Shown here piece after piece: positions 1-7,347 of a stretch of DNA of 35,259 nt. Source of the DNA: Magnetospirillum molischianum DSM 120 (GTDB taxonomy: Bacteria; Pseudomonadota; Alphaproteobacteria; Rhodospirillales; Magnetospirillaceae); the NCBI RefSeq assembly GCF_000294655.1, contig NZ_CAHP01000022.1:30729-65987 (forward strand). Direction: 5' to 3'. The translations under genes and the position numbers were made by a program. Position 1 is the first letter of the stretch, and each line of letters opens with the position of its first letter. Below the pieces are notes generated by a model. The model saw nothing but the letters and a program-made list of their open reading frames with translations. It was not told where the DNA came from and made no database searches.

Positions 1-223
1 GGGGCAGCCCGCCGAGGCCGCCCCTCCCCCTCCGCCGCCGGCTGGTGTGGGAGGGCTGACTCGTGCCCAGGCGTATGAGATACTTGGCCTCTCCCCCAAT
101 GCCCGTCCAGACGAGATCCGCGCCGCCCATCGTAAACTGATGCAGGCCAATCATCCCGATCGCGGCGGATCGACCTGGATCGCGGCCCGGCTTAATCAGG
201 CTCGCGACCTGCTGCTGGGATAG
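1..223 (+). CDS. C-terminal part of a TIM14/Pam18-like J-domain protein (5' end outside window)
   Basis: The frame is open from the left edge (first whole codon at base 2) to TAG at 221-223. The visible 73 residues are a proline/glycine-rich linker followed by a compact J domain. This carries the HPD motif inside HPDRGGS and a conserved tail, AARLNQARDLLLG. HPD(K/R)GGS plus that tail is typical of the TIM14/Pam18 branch, in which an N-terminal membrane anchor precedes a C-terminal J domain that stimulates DnaK-type ATPases. The anchor, if present, lies outside the window. nadD starts 5 bases after the stop, suggesting cotranscription. The family call is firm; the partner and role are unknown. 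Confidence 0.85.
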   Translation, partial: GQPAEAAPPPPPPAGVGGLTRAQAYEILGLSPNARPDEIRAAHRKLMQANHPDRGGSTWIAARLNQARDLLLG

Positions 224-228
224 GATCG

Positions 229-858
229 ATGCCGCCCCTGTCTCCTCTTCCCCTGCCCCCCAACCCGCACGGCAATCGCTGCCGGGCGCGAGTCGGGTTG
301 CTGGGCGGTTCGTTCAACCCCGCCCATGACGGCCATCGCCACGCCGCGCTTCAGGCGATGCGGCGGCTTGGCCTCGATCAGGTCTGGTTGATGGTGAGTC
401 CGCAGAACCCGCTAAAATCCACTGCCGAGACCCAACCCCTGTCCAGCCGGGTCGAGTCTGCCCGGCGCATGGCGGCCGGTCATCCCGCCCTGCGGGTCAC
501 CGCGCTGGAGACCAGCCTTGGCACCCGCTTTACCGCCGATACGCTGGCCGTGCTGGTCCGCCGCTTTCCCCGGATCGAGTTCGTTTGGCTGATGGGGGCC
601 GATAATCTGGCCCAGATTCACCTTTGGACCCGTTGGGCCACGATCTTTCGCACGGTTCCAGTTGCGATTCTGGCGCGGGAACCGTATTCTGAACGTGCCT
701 TGGCCGCAAAGGCATCGCGGCGATTCGCCCGCTTCCGCTGTCCCTCGGGTGCGGCGCGCGGGCTCTGCCGGAAGCATCTTCCCGCCTGGGTGTTTCTTCA
801 CATTCGGCGTCATCCCGCTTCCTCTACCGCGCTGCGGGCGGCCATACCCATTCCCTGA
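229..858 (+). CDS. nadD: Nicotinate-nucleotide adenylyltransferase
   Basis: This 209-residue enzyme adenylates nicotinate mononucleotide with ATP to give deamido-NAD in NAD synthesis. The nucleotidyltransferase motif GGSFNPAHDGH lies at about residues 26-36, with the HxGH-type histidines at 33 and 36. The C-terminal SSTALR (about 198-203) matches the family's SSTxxR signature. The ATG at 229 is used; about 20 proline-rich residues precede the core, slightly more than usual. It follows the J-domain gene by 5 bases and is in the same frame as the following rsfS. nadD-rsfS-rlmH is a common bacterial gene order, which supports all three assignments. Confidence 0.95.
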   Translation: MPPLSPLPLPPNPHGNRCRARVGLLGGSFNPAHDGHRHAALQAMRRLGLDQVWLMVSPQNPLKSTAETQPLSSRVESARRMAAGHPALRVTALETSLGTRFTADTLAVLVRRFPRIEFVWLMGADNLAQIHLWTRWATIFRTVPVAILAREPYSERALAAKASRRFARFRCPSGAARGLCRKHLPAWVFLHIRRHPASSTALRAAIPIP

Positions 859-874
859 ATCAGGCCCAAGCGAC

Positions 875-888
875 AGGAGCCCGTCATT
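875..888 (+). promoter_or_regulatory. Ribosome binding site and ATT start codon of rsfS
   Basis: AGGAG at 875-879, six bases, then ATT at 886-888. It decides the start because the only other conventional candidate in the frame, TTG 928, has no Shine-Dalgarno. ATT is an established rare start codon (infC of E. coli). Confidence 0.6.
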
Positions 889-1284
889 ACCCAGCCTCTT
901 CCTTCCGAGTCCACCCCGGCGACCGATTTGCTCGCCCTGGTCACCGCCGCTCTGGAAGACCTCAAGGCCGAAGACATTGTTACCTTCGACCTGCGCGGCC
1001 GTACTTCGATTGCCGATGGCATGGTGATCGCCAGCGGGCGTTCGGCCCGTCAGGTTGGCGCGATGGCCGATCACATCGGACGGGCGCTGAAACAGGCCGG
1101 ATGCCACGTTTCATCCGAGGGCGAGCCGCAATGCGACTGGGTTCTGGTCGATGGTGGCGATATCATCGTCCATCTGTTCCGGCCCGAAGTCCGCGCCTTC
1201 TATAATCTGGAAAAGATCTGGGCCCGTCCGGCCGAGTCCGCCGGACAGGTTGCCTCGCGTCCCCAGGCTGCCGCAGGCGTCTGA
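886..1284 (+). CDS. rsfS: Ribosome silencing factor RsfS, probably with an ATT start
   Basis: The product resembles RsfS (Iojap/DUF143), which binds uL14 on the large ribosomal subunit and blocks subunit joining when nutrients are scarce. The core with KAEDIVTFDLRG and the DGMVIASGRSARQV stretch is clear, and the length (132 residues from 886) fits the family. Between the nadD stop (in the same frame) and the core there is no in-frame ATG, GTG or CTG. The only options are TTG 928, which has no Shine-Dalgarno and cuts into the first helix, and ATT 886, preceded by AGGAG at 875-879 with a 6-base spacer. I chose ATT. The stop overlaps the rlmH start by one base. Confidence 0.88.
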   Translation: MTQPLPSESTPATDLLALVTAALEDLKAEDIVTFDLRGRTSIADGMVIASGRSARQVGAMADHIGRALKQAGCHVSSEGEPQCDWVLVDGGDIIVHLFRPEVRAFYNLEKIWARPAESAGQVASRPQAAAGV

Positions 1285-1742
1285 TGCGGGTTACCCTGGC
1301 GGCGGTCGGCCGGGCCCGTTCGGGTCCGGAGCTGGATCTGTTCCAGCAATATGTCCGCCGCCTGACTCCGCCATTGACCTTGCGCGAGGTCGAAGAGCGT
1401 CGCCCGTTGCCGTCCGATCGTCTCAAGGCCCGCGAGGCCGAGCTTCTACTCGGCTGCGTGCCGCCCGGCGCGGTGACGGTCGCGTTGGACGAACGCGGCG
1501 TGGCGATTGGCTCGATGGCCTTCGCGACCCGCCTGCAAGGCTGGCGCGAGTCTGGCACCAGCGATCTGGTGTTTCTGATCGGTGGTGCCGATGGACATGG
1601 CGAGGCGGTGCGCAGTCGTGCCGATCTGCTCTTGTCGTTCGGTCCCATGACATGGCCGCACATGCTGGTGCGCGCGTTGCTGGCCGAGCAATTGTGGCGG
1701 GTGCAGGCGATCCTGTCCGGCCATCCCTATCACCGGGCTTAA
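1284..1742 (+). CDS. rlmH: 23S rRNA (pseudouridine1915-N3)-methyltransferase RlmH
   Basis: A 152-residue SPOUT-class methyltransferase that uses SAM to methylate pseudouridine 1915 in helix 69 of 23S rRNA. The length is normal for the family. The knotted SAM-binding part is visible as FLIGGADGHG (about 88-97), followed by the characteristic tail with PHMLVRALLAEQLWR and a terminal GHPYHR. The ATG at 1284 overlaps the last base of the rsfS stop (TGATG), which indicates translational coupling. The gene ends 38 bases from the convergent HNH gene. No strong terminator is seen in that gap. Confidence 0.96.
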   Translation: MRVTLAAVGRARSGPELDLFQQYVRRLTPPLTLREVEERRPLPSDRLKAREAELLLGCVPPGAVTVALDERGVAIGSMAFATRLQGWRESGTSDLVFLIGGADGHGEAVRSRADLLLSFGPMTWPHMLVRALLAEQLWRVQAILSGHPYHRA

Positions 1743-1780
1743 CGCCATTTGCGTTTGATCCAGCGAGGGGTATCGAGGCG

Positions 1781-2341
1781 TCAGAACTGTTCGAGTTCGG
1801 TATCCCAATACAGATAATCGCGCCAGGATTGGTGCAGGTAATTGGGCGGGAAAGACCGGCCATTGACCTGAAGCCGAAACGTCGAGGGTTGTTCCGGTCT
1901 GGCCAGCAGGGTCATTCCTGCGGCACGGGCCGAGCGGCACCCCTTGCGGAGATTGCACGGTGAACACGCGGTGACGACGTTGTCCCAGGTGGTTCGCCCC
2001 CCGCGTGAGCGCGGAACAACGTGGTCGAAGGTCAGTTCATGGGTCGGGAATGAGTGGCCGCAATACTGACAACTGAAGCGGTCGCGCAAGAAGACGTTGA
2101 AGCGTGTAAAAGCTGGTCGCCGCGTCGTGGGAACGTATTCCTTCAGCGAAATAACGCTGGGCAGCCGCATCGTAAAGGTGGGAGAGCGAATCTCCCGGTC
2201 ATATTCCGATACGACGGACACACGATCAGAGACCACCGCTCGGATCGCGTCCTGCCACGACCACAGCGATAACGGGAAGTAACTGAGTGGCCGGAAATCG
2301 GCATTCAGCACCAGGGCAGGATGGTTGTCGAACGCGACCAA
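1781..2341 (-). CDS. HNH endonuclease-family protein
   Basis: A 186-residue protein with a C-terminal HNH (beta-beta-alpha metal) motif. A first CxxC is at 91/94, then DH at 106-107, an Asn near 121 and a second CxxC at 126/129 followed by Asn130. The two CxxC pairs bind a structural zinc, and the D-H-N residues would form the nuclease centre. The N-terminal 80 residues are a conserved extension. The start is TTG at 2341, with purine-rich GGGAGAGG just upstream on the minus strand; no in-frame ATG fits. I know similar proteins as conserved chromosomal genes of many alphaproteobacteria rather than intron or phage parts. The biological substrate is unknown. Confidence 0.85.
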   Translation of the reverse strand: MVAFDNHPALVLNADFRPLSYFPLSLWSWQDAIRAVVSDRVSVVSEYDREIRSPTFTMRLPSVISLKEYVPTTRRPAFTRFNVFLRDRFSCQYCGHSFPTHELTFDHVVPRSRGGRTTWDNVVTACSPCNLRKGCRSARAAGMTLLARPEQPSTFRLQVNGRSFPPNYLHQSWRDYLYWDTELEQF

Positions 2342-2412
2342 ACGCCTCTCCCTTCACGGGTTGAGAAACGATAGTCGTTTTGTCCTAGATAATCTATGCC
2401 GACATCATGACG

Positions 2413-3099
2413 TTATGTTGAAACCGGACACTCGAAAGTCTGGGCTAGAAAGGCCTGAGCCAGACGTGCGCTCGACTCGTCGATGCCATGGCCCAGGCCG
2501 GGCTGCATCTGGGCCAGCACCGGCACCCCGACGGCGGCCAAAGCCTGTTCGGCGGTAGCCAGACTGGCAGGATTGACCACTTCGTCCTGCTCGCCATGGA
2601 TCAGCAGCACCGGCGGGCGGACTGTGATTTCGCTGGCCAGTGACGCGGCATCGACCAACGCCCCAGACAGGCTGATCAGTGCTGCGGGGGATTTCGCGCG
2701 GCGCAGGCCGACATGAAGCGCCATCATCGCGCCCTGGCTGAAGCCGACCAGGGCAAGGTCGCCATTGCCGACGCCCCAGTGCGTCAGTTGTTGCTCGATA
2801 TAGGCATCAAGCCGAGGCGCGGTGGCGCGCAAAGCGGCGGAAATGGCCGGGCCGCTGCGGTCTTGCAAGCTGAACCATTGCCGCCCGAACGGAGCAAGAT
2901 CGAACGGCTCGGGCGCATCCGGGGCGACGAAGGCGGCGTCGGGCAGGACTGCCGCGAAGAACGGAGCCAACTCGATCAGGTCGGAGCCATCGACGCCGAC
3001 ACCGTGCAGCAGGATCACTAACTGCGCTGCCGGTCCGCCGGATGCAGGCGGAACTTCGGGTCCGGTCAGTGGGGGCAAGGTCGGGGACGGCTCGGTCAT
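2413..3099 (-). CDS. Phospholipase/carboxylesterase-family alpha/beta hydrolase
   Basis: A 228-residue cytosolic serine hydrolase of the carboxylesterase/acyl-protein thioesterase-like family (the YpfH/EstB branch is closest in my judgement). The oxyanion-loop LLHGVG is at about 30-35. The nucleophile elbow GFSQG has Ser121, the acid is Asp172 in HGEQDEVV, and the His is 204 in GLGHG, so the full triad is visible. ATG 3099 is preferred over a start 12 codons upstream because GGAGG lies a few bases before it. It lies upstream of the HNH gene with a 71-base gap and is divergent from gluQ. The natural ester substrate cannot be told from sequence. Confidence 0.9.
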   Translation of the reverse strand: MTEPSPTLPPLTGPEVPPASGGPAAQLVILLHGVGVDGSDLIELAPFFAAVLPDAAFVAPDAPEPFDLAPFGRQWFSLQDRSGPAISAALRATAPRLDAYIEQQLTHWGVGNGDLALVGFSQGAMMALHVGLRRAKSPAALISLSGALVDAASLASEITVRPPVLLIHGEQDEVVNPASLATAEQALAAVGVPVLAQMQPGLGHGIDESSARLAQAFLAQTFECPVST

Positions 3100-3188
3100 G
3101 ACACCTCCAGCGAAGCGCGCCCGGTTTCCAGCCATGCTAGACTGGAACCAGTACGGGGCCGTAATAAGATCATGCCCCGCCGTCGCCT

Positions 3189-4040
3189 GTGAAGGACCAA
3201 ACCGCGCATTCGGCCATGATCGTTACCCGTTTCGCCCCCAGCCCAACCGGAGAGCTTCATCTCGGCCACGCCTTTTCCGCTCTGAGCGCCTTCGCGGCCG
3301 CGCGGATGGCGGCGGGACGGTTTCTTTTGCGGATCGAGGATATCGACCTGGGCCGCTGCCGTCCGGCTTTCGTCGACTCGATTCTGACCGATCTGTCCTG
3401 GCTCGGTCTTGTTTGGGAAGAACCTGTGCGGCGACAGTCAGAGCATTTTGACGAATACCGCGCCGCTCTCGACGTTCTTTCCGCTCAGGGACTGCTCTAT
3501 CCTTGCTTTTGCACCCGCAAGGACATCGCCGGAGCCGGACAGGCACCGCACGGCCCCGATGGTCCGCTTTATCCCGGCACCTGTCGCAATTTGTCTCCGG
3601 CGGAGCAATTGGAGCTGCGGGAGTCCGGCCAGCCCTTTGCCCTCCGTCTCGATTGCGCGGAGGCGACCCGGCGGGTGGGGCGGTTGGTTTGGCATGACCG
3701 CTTCGCCGGGACCGTCGTTGCCCGTCCCGAATTGTTTGGCGATTTCGTGCTGGCCCGCAAGGATTGCCCGGCGAGCTATCACCTCGCCGTCACCCTTGAC
3801 GATGCCCATCAGGGGGTAACGCTGGTGACGCGGGGTGAGGATTTGTTCGCCGCCACTCATGTTCACCGCCTGCTTCAGGCGCTGTTTGATTTGCCCGTCC
3901 CGGATTACAGCCACCATCCGCTGTTGACTGGTCCCGATGGCCGTCGTCTGGCCAAACGCGACCACGCCCAGACCCTGCGTTCGTTGCGAGAGGACGGGCG
4001 CTCGGCGGTTGAGGTGCGGGCGATGGTCGGATTGGTCTAA
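3189..4040 (+). CDS. gluQ: Glutamyl-Q tRNA(Asp) synthetase
   Basis: A truncated class I glutamyl-tRNA synthetase paralogue of 283 residues. It charges glutamate onto queuosine at position 34 of tRNA-Asp and not onto a 3' end. The HIGH-like element is in RFAPSPTGELHLGHA and the KMSKS-like element is RLAKRDH near the C-terminus. A zinc site is suggested by CFC (about 106-108) and a later YPGTC. The anticodon-binding domain of GltX is absent, which is diagnostic. The start is uncertain: GTG 3189 gives 283 residues, and ATG 3216 gives 274 and begins just before the catalytic core. Neither has a convincing Shine-Dalgarno. Confidence 0.94.
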   Translation: MKDQTAHSAMIVTRFAPSPTGELHLGHAFSALSAFAAARMAAGRFLLRIEDIDLGRCRPAFVDSILTDLSWLGLVWEEPVRRQSEHFDEYRAALDVLSAQGLLYPCFCTRKDIAGAGQAPHGPDGPLYPGTCRNLSPAEQLELRESGQPFALRLDCAEATRRVGRLVWHDRFAGTVVARPELFGDFVLARKDCPASYHLAVTLDDAHQGVTLVTRGEDLFAATHVHRLLQALFDLPVPDYSHHPLLTGPDGRRLAKRDHAQTLRSLREDGRSAVEVRAMVGLV

Positions 4041-4079
4041 GGCTGCGCCCTTTTCCTGCGCATCGCCTCATCCATCCGA

Positions 4080-4793
4080 TCAGCGCGGAATGCGGCGATA
4101 GCGGAAAAAGGTCGGTTCACGTCCCGTCAGGCACTTGATTTCGTAACGGGTGGCGGGCCAGTCGGACGGCAGAGTTGCGCGCGCGGTGGTGACCTGCTCG
4201 CGGCGAAAAGCGGGATGAGCGTCGAGCTGGCGGGTGGCCCAGGCGACATAAATCGGATCATCGCTGGCGACGCGCAATTCACCCTCGTCCGTGAGCAGGC
4301 GGGCGATCTGATCGAGATTGTCGGGGTTGATGAACCGGCGGTCGGAATGGCGCGATTTCGGCCAGGGATCGGGAAACAACACGAAAACCCGGCTCAGGGA
4401 TGCTTCGGGCAATGCCGGGAGCAACAGGCGAGCGTCGTCAGGAAAAACGCGGACGTTTTCCAGATCCTGGGCCTGAACATGACCCAGCAGGCTGGCGATG
4501 CCGTTACGGAAGACCTCGCTGCCGATCATTCCGATACCGGGATGAGCTTCGGCCAGGGTGGCGAGATGCTCACCGCCGCCGAATCCGACTTCGAGCCAGA
4601 TCTCGTCTACCGGGCAAGGGAACAGGGTAATGGGATCGATTTGTTCGTTCGGCCCCGGTATGGCGATGGCAAGACGGGGCAGCAGGCCGTCGATCAGGCC
4701 GAGGGCTGTCCGACGCAGGGCCTTGCCGCTGCGCCGTCCGAAGAAGCGCGGCCGATCTCCGGCCGCGCCGCTTTTTTCATTGTCCTCGGCCAT
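4080..4793 (-). CDS. trmB: tRNA (guanine46-N7)-methyltransferase
   Basis: A 237-residue class I methyltransferase making m7G46 in the variable loop of tRNA with SAM as donor. The SAM-binding motif LEVGFGGGEH and the family signature FPDPWPKSRHSDRRF are both present, as is the tail with TGREPTFFRYRR. The ATG at 4793 lies 10 bases after the metK stop on the same strand, so it is almost certainly the second gene of a metK-trmB operon. That places it downstream of the SAM riboswitch-like element at 6043-6095. The 3' end converges on gluQ, 39 bases apart. Confidence 0.96.
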   Translation of the reverse strand: MAEDNEKSGAAGDRPRFFGRRSGKALRRTALGLIDGLLPRLAIAIPGPNEQIDPITLFPCPVDEIWLEVGFGGGEHLATLAEAHPGIGMIGSEVFRNGIASLLGHVQAQDLENVRVFPDDARLLLPALPEASLSRVFVLFPDPWPKSRHSDRRFINPDNLDQIARLLTDEGELRVASDDPIYVAWATRQLDAHPAFRREQVTTARATLPSDWPATRYEIKCLTGREPTFFRYRRIPR

Positions 4794-4803
4794 CTCACCG
4801 ACG

Positions 4804-5970
4804 TCAGAAAGCGCGCTTCAGCGCATCGACCAGATCGGTCCGTTCCCAAGAGAAGCCGCCATCGGCTTCCGGGGCGCGGCCGAAATGGCCATAGGCGGCG
4901 GTCCGCGCATAAATCGGCTTGTTGAGGCCGAGATGGGTGCGGATGCCGCGCGGGCTGAGATCGACCAACTGCTGAAGCACGTCGGACAGCTTGTCTTCAT
5001 CGACCTGGGCAGTACCGAAGGTATCGACATAGACCGACAGCGGCTTCGACACGCCGATGGCGTAGCTGAGCTGGATGACGCACCGGGACGCGAGACCCGA
5101 GGCGACGACGTTCTTCGCCAGATAGCGGGCGGCATAGGCAGCCGAACGATCGACCTTGGTCGGGTCCTTGCCCGAGAACGCCCCGCCGCCGTGCGGAGCC
5201 GCGCCGCCGTAGGTGTCAACGATGATCTTACGCCCGGTCAGGCCGGTGTCGCCATCGGGACCGCCGATGACGAAGCGGCCGGTCGGGTTGACGTAGAAAT
5301 GGGCTTCATCGGGGAACCAGCCTTCGGGCAGCACATTCTTGACGTGCGGACGGACCAGTTCGCGGATCTCGGCCTGGGTGGCGGCTTCGATGTGCTGGGT
5401 CGAAACGACCACCGACGCGGCGCGAACCGGCTTGCCGTCGCGGTATTCCAGGGTAACCTGGCTTTTCGCGTCGGGCAGGAACTGCGCGGCGGCGCCGGAA
5501 TGGCGAGCCTCGGCCATCGACTTCAAGATTTCGTGCGAATAGTAGATCGGGGCCGGCATCAGCGTCTCGGTCTCGTTGACCGCATAGCCGAACATGATGC
5601 CCTGATCGCCCGCACCTTCGTCCTTGTCGCCCGCGGCATCGACGCCGACGGCGATATCGGCGGACTGGGCGTGGACGTGATACTGCACCTCGGCGTTCTT
5701 CCAGTGGAAGCCGTCCTGCTCGTAACCAATGTCCTTGATGGCGTGGCGCGCAGCGTCGATCAGCAGATCTTTGGTAACCGAAGCCGGTCCACGTACTTCA
5801 CCGGCCAAAACCACCAGATTGGTGGTGCACAGCGTCTCTACCGCAACCCGAGACTGGGGGTCGGCGGCAAGAAAGGCATCGACCACGGCATCGGAAATGC
5901 GGTCGCTGACCTTATCTGGGTGCCCTTCGGACACCGATTCGCTGGTGAAAAGAAAATTCTTTTTGGACAC
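4804..5970 (-). CDS. metK: S-adenosylmethionine synthetase
   Basis: A 388-residue methionine adenosyltransferase converting ATP and methionine to SAM. The signatures are all present: [19 protein letters not shown] at the N-terminus, the [12 protein letters not shown] loop, and [20 protein letters not shown] start it at GTG 5970 (product SKKNFLF...), because GAGGAGG sits about 8 bases upstream and the family normally begins with this sequence. An in-frame GTG at 5997 would add nine unconserved residues. It is the first gene of a unit with trmB and lies about 70 bases downstream of a SAM-II-like aptamer, so feedback by SAM is expected. Confidence 0.97.
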   Translation of the reverse strand: MSKKNFLFTSESVSEGHPDKVSDRISDAVVDAFLAADPQSRVAVETLCTTNLVVLAGEVRGPASVTKDLLIDAARHAIKDIGYEQDGFHWKNAEVQYHVHAQSADIAVGVDAAGDKDEGAGDQGIMFGYAVNETETLMPAPIYYSHEILKSMAEARHSGAAAQFLPDAKSQVTLEYRDGKPVRAASVVVSTQHIEAATQAEIRELVRPHVKNVLPEGWFPDEAHFYVNPTGRFVIGGPDGDTGLTGRKIIVDTYGGAAPHGGGAFSGKDPTKVDRSAAYAARYLAKNVVASGLASRCVIQLSYAIGVSKPLSVYVDTFGTAQVDEDKLSDVLQQLVDLSPRGIRTHLGLNKPIYARTAAYGHFGRAPEADGGFSWERTDLVDALKRAF

Positions 5971-6006
5971 GGGCAAGCCCTCCTCGATCCTATCCACAGG
6001 GGACCA

Positions 6007-6047
6007 GGGGCATCAGACGCTGGGAACGTCGCCATCGTGATGCACCC
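6007..6047 (-). promoter_or_regulatory. Hairpin between the metK riboswitch and metK (possible expression platform)
   Basis: On the minus strand GGG(T)GCATCA at 6047-6038 can pair with TGATGCCCC at 6015-6007, giving nine pairs with one bulged T. A shorter inner GACG/CGTC pairing lies in the loop. No U-run follows, so it is not a simple intrinsic terminator. The 5' GGG overlaps the 3' end of the aptamer, so the two structures could compete. This is inference from complementarity only. Confidence 0.4.
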
Positions 6048-6095
6048 ACTTAGCCGTTTTGACGTGGCGGCAAGCGGTCAAAATCTCCACAGGAG
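6043..6095 (-). promoter_or_regulatory. SAM-II-like riboswitch upstream of metK
   Basis: Read on the minus strand, P1 is TGTGG (6091-6087) with CCACG (6067-6063). Between them the loop holds the U-rich GATTTTGACCG and then CTTGC. After P1 come CAAAA and CGGCTAA (about 6056-6050), which can close the pseudoknot by pairing CGG with loop CCG. These elements match the SAM-II (metA) aptamer as I remember it, and they recur in the second copy at 26875-26932. The position, about 70 bases before metK, makes SAM sensing sensible. The differences from that copy are a U-G outer P1 pair and AGTGGG in place of AAGAGG after CTAA. Confidence 0.72.
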
Positions 6096-6160
6096 CGAGT
6101 GACCCGCTCCGGGGGGTTCTTCTGACAGCCGAAGAGGGAACCGTCAAGGGCTAAGCCGGG

Positions 6161-6766
6161 TTATTGTGCCGGTTGTGTCGGTTCTGCCGATTGCGCCGGA
6201 AGCGGGGGCGGCGTGATTGCGGCGGCAGGCGGCATAGTTGTCGGAGCCGGAGCGGGAGCCGGAGCAACTGCGGGGGCGCTCGGAGGGGGGGGCTTGGATG
6301 GGGGGATCGCGGCCGCATCGGCGGATTCAACGAAAACCACCACCACCTCGACCGCGCTGGGATCGGGCCGTTCCAGCAAAAGTTTGAAGCTGGTGGTGCC
6401 CTGGGGGTCGAGTGCCGCAGTCGGCGGCCGAGCCTGTTTTTCCTGGACTGGCTGACCGGCTTTGTCGAGCAGGATCAACTTCATCGTCGGTACGGCACGA
6501 ATCCGGTCGCTGATATTCGCGATGATGCCGCGTACCACCAGGACGTCAACATCGTTGATAACAAGGCGCTCTGGGGTTCCGGCCTTGCGCAGTTCCAAAC
6601 CGGCGCCGGGCTTTTCGTGGCGGAGTCCGGCCTGGGTCAACAGGTCTCCGGCCTCGGGCACCAGATCGACGACCTGATCCTGGAAGTAATAGACGCCACC
6701 ACCCAGCCCGCCCAGGACCAGCAGGACCAGCACAGCCCATAGGGCGGAGGTGCCGCCACGGGAACT
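6161..6766 (-). CDS. DUF3426-type C-terminal part of a frameshifted zinc-ribbon membrane protein
   Basis: This frame encodes a membrane segment (VLVLLVLGGLGGGVYYF), then a beta-rich domain containing VVRGIIANIS and PTMKLILLDKAGQPV, then a Pro/Ala-rich tail. That is the DUF3426 domain, which in alphaproteobacteria normally follows an N-terminal MJ0042 zinc ribbon in one protein. Here the zinc ribbon is in another frame. From about 6766 this frame reads SSRGGTSALWAVLVLL, a natural lead into the membrane helix. Its only conventional start is GTG 6733, inside the helix, with no Shine-Dalgarno. It is therefore probably expressed only as a fusion, or is a broken half. Function of the domain is unknown. 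Confidence 0.72.
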   Translation of the reverse strand, partial: SSRGGTSALWAVLVLLVLGGLGGGVYYFQDQVVDLVPEAGDLLTQAGLRHEKPGAGLELRKAGTPERLVINDVDVLVVRGIIANISDRIRAVPTMKLILLDKAGQPVQEKQARPPTAALDPQGTTSFKLLLERPDPSAVEVVVVFVESADAAAIPPSKPPPPSAPAVAPAPAPAPTTMPPAAAITPPPLPAQSAEPTQPAQ

Positions 6767-7173
6767 TTTTCTTGAACGGAGCCGAAAATGTCGGGCACCG
6801 ATGGCGGTTCTTCGCTGAGCAGCCCATGCGACAGATCGATGTCCGGCCGTTCCGGCGGCAGGCGCGAGCCGAAATTGGGTCCCGGCGGCGGTTCGAGATC
6901 GGGAAAAGCGGAAAGAACCGGGCGGGTCTGGGACGGAAACGGCGGCGGGGGTGTGGGCGTGGACTCGGCAGAAGAGAAAGGCGAAGGCGTCGCCGGTTCC
7001 GCCTGCGGTTCGAAGTCGAGATCAAGGACGTCATTGTCCTCGATCTCCAGCCGCAGCGGAGCCTGGAACCACTTGTGCTCGCATTTGGCGCATTTAAGCT
7101 TGCGCCCCTCGGTGCCGAGCGCGGCATCGGGGATCGAGAAGTTGGTTCCGCAATTAGGGCAAGTGATCAGCAT
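6637..7173 (-). CDS. MJ0042-type zinc-ribbon N-terminal part of the same gene
   Basis: The ATG at 7173 begins a zinc ribbon with CPNCG (about 5-9) and CAKCEHKWF, the MJ0042 family pattern. A long Pro/Ser/acidic linker follows to about residue 134. Past the A5 run at 6766-6770 the frame turns into an unlikely cysteine- and tryptophan-rich tail ending at 6637. Meanwhile the -1 frame carries the expected membrane helix and DUF3426 domain. The intact protein would be about 335 residues, with a cytoplasmic zinc ribbon and an exported C-terminal domain. The gene is divergent from hisB. Zinc binding is firmly suggested; the cellular role is unknown. Confidence 0.72.
   Translation of the reverse strand: MLITCPNCGTNFSIPDAALGTEGRKLKCAKCEHKWFQAPLRLEIEDNDVLDLDFEPQAEPATPSPFSSAESTPTPPPPFPSQTRPVLSAFPDLEPPPGPNFGSRLPPERPDIDLSHGLLSEEPPSVPDIFGSVQEKVPVAAPPPYGLCWSCWSWAGWVVASITSRIRSSIWCPRPETC
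6763..6771 (-). other. A5 frameshift site in the zinc-ribbon/DUF3426 gene
   Basis: On the minus strand the zero frame reads GAA AAA GTT, with five A at 6770-6766. A -1 slip of the AAA codon gives AAA AGT and restores the DUF3426 frame. One additional A would do the same. This is either a homopolymer-length error, a real mutation, or a slippery site. Confidence 0.6.
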
Positions 7174-7347
7174 GCTGACTGTAACCGCGAGGGGGACGCT
7201 CTAGACTTATAGGCCGGAGGCGCGGCCAACACAAGCGAGGGCCTTTCACAACAGTGGTGGACCGGATCGAAAACGCCCCGTCCGTCAAGTGCTTGAGACC
7301 GTCGGCGAGACCTGCTAAACCGAGGCCCTTGCGATCAGGAGGCTTGA

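Noticed and set aside
412-1107. A 231-codon minus-strand frame opposite nadD and rsfS
   Set aside because: It is antisense to two recognised genes and has no recognisable domain.
2366-2380. AAACGA-TAG-TCGTTT hairpin as an esterase terminator
   Set aside because: It has a short six-pair stem without a proper T run on the minus strand; too weak to call.
4558-6102. A 514-codon open frame on the plus strand across trmB/metK
   Set aside because: It lies entirely opposite strongly conserved metK and trmB codons, and its product resembles no protein family. GC-rich DNA produces such long antisense frames.
6733-6733. GTG 6733 as an independent start for the DUF3426 half
   Set aside because: It has no Shine-Dalgarno and lies inside the membrane helix; the reading frame is sensible further upstream to the A5 run.
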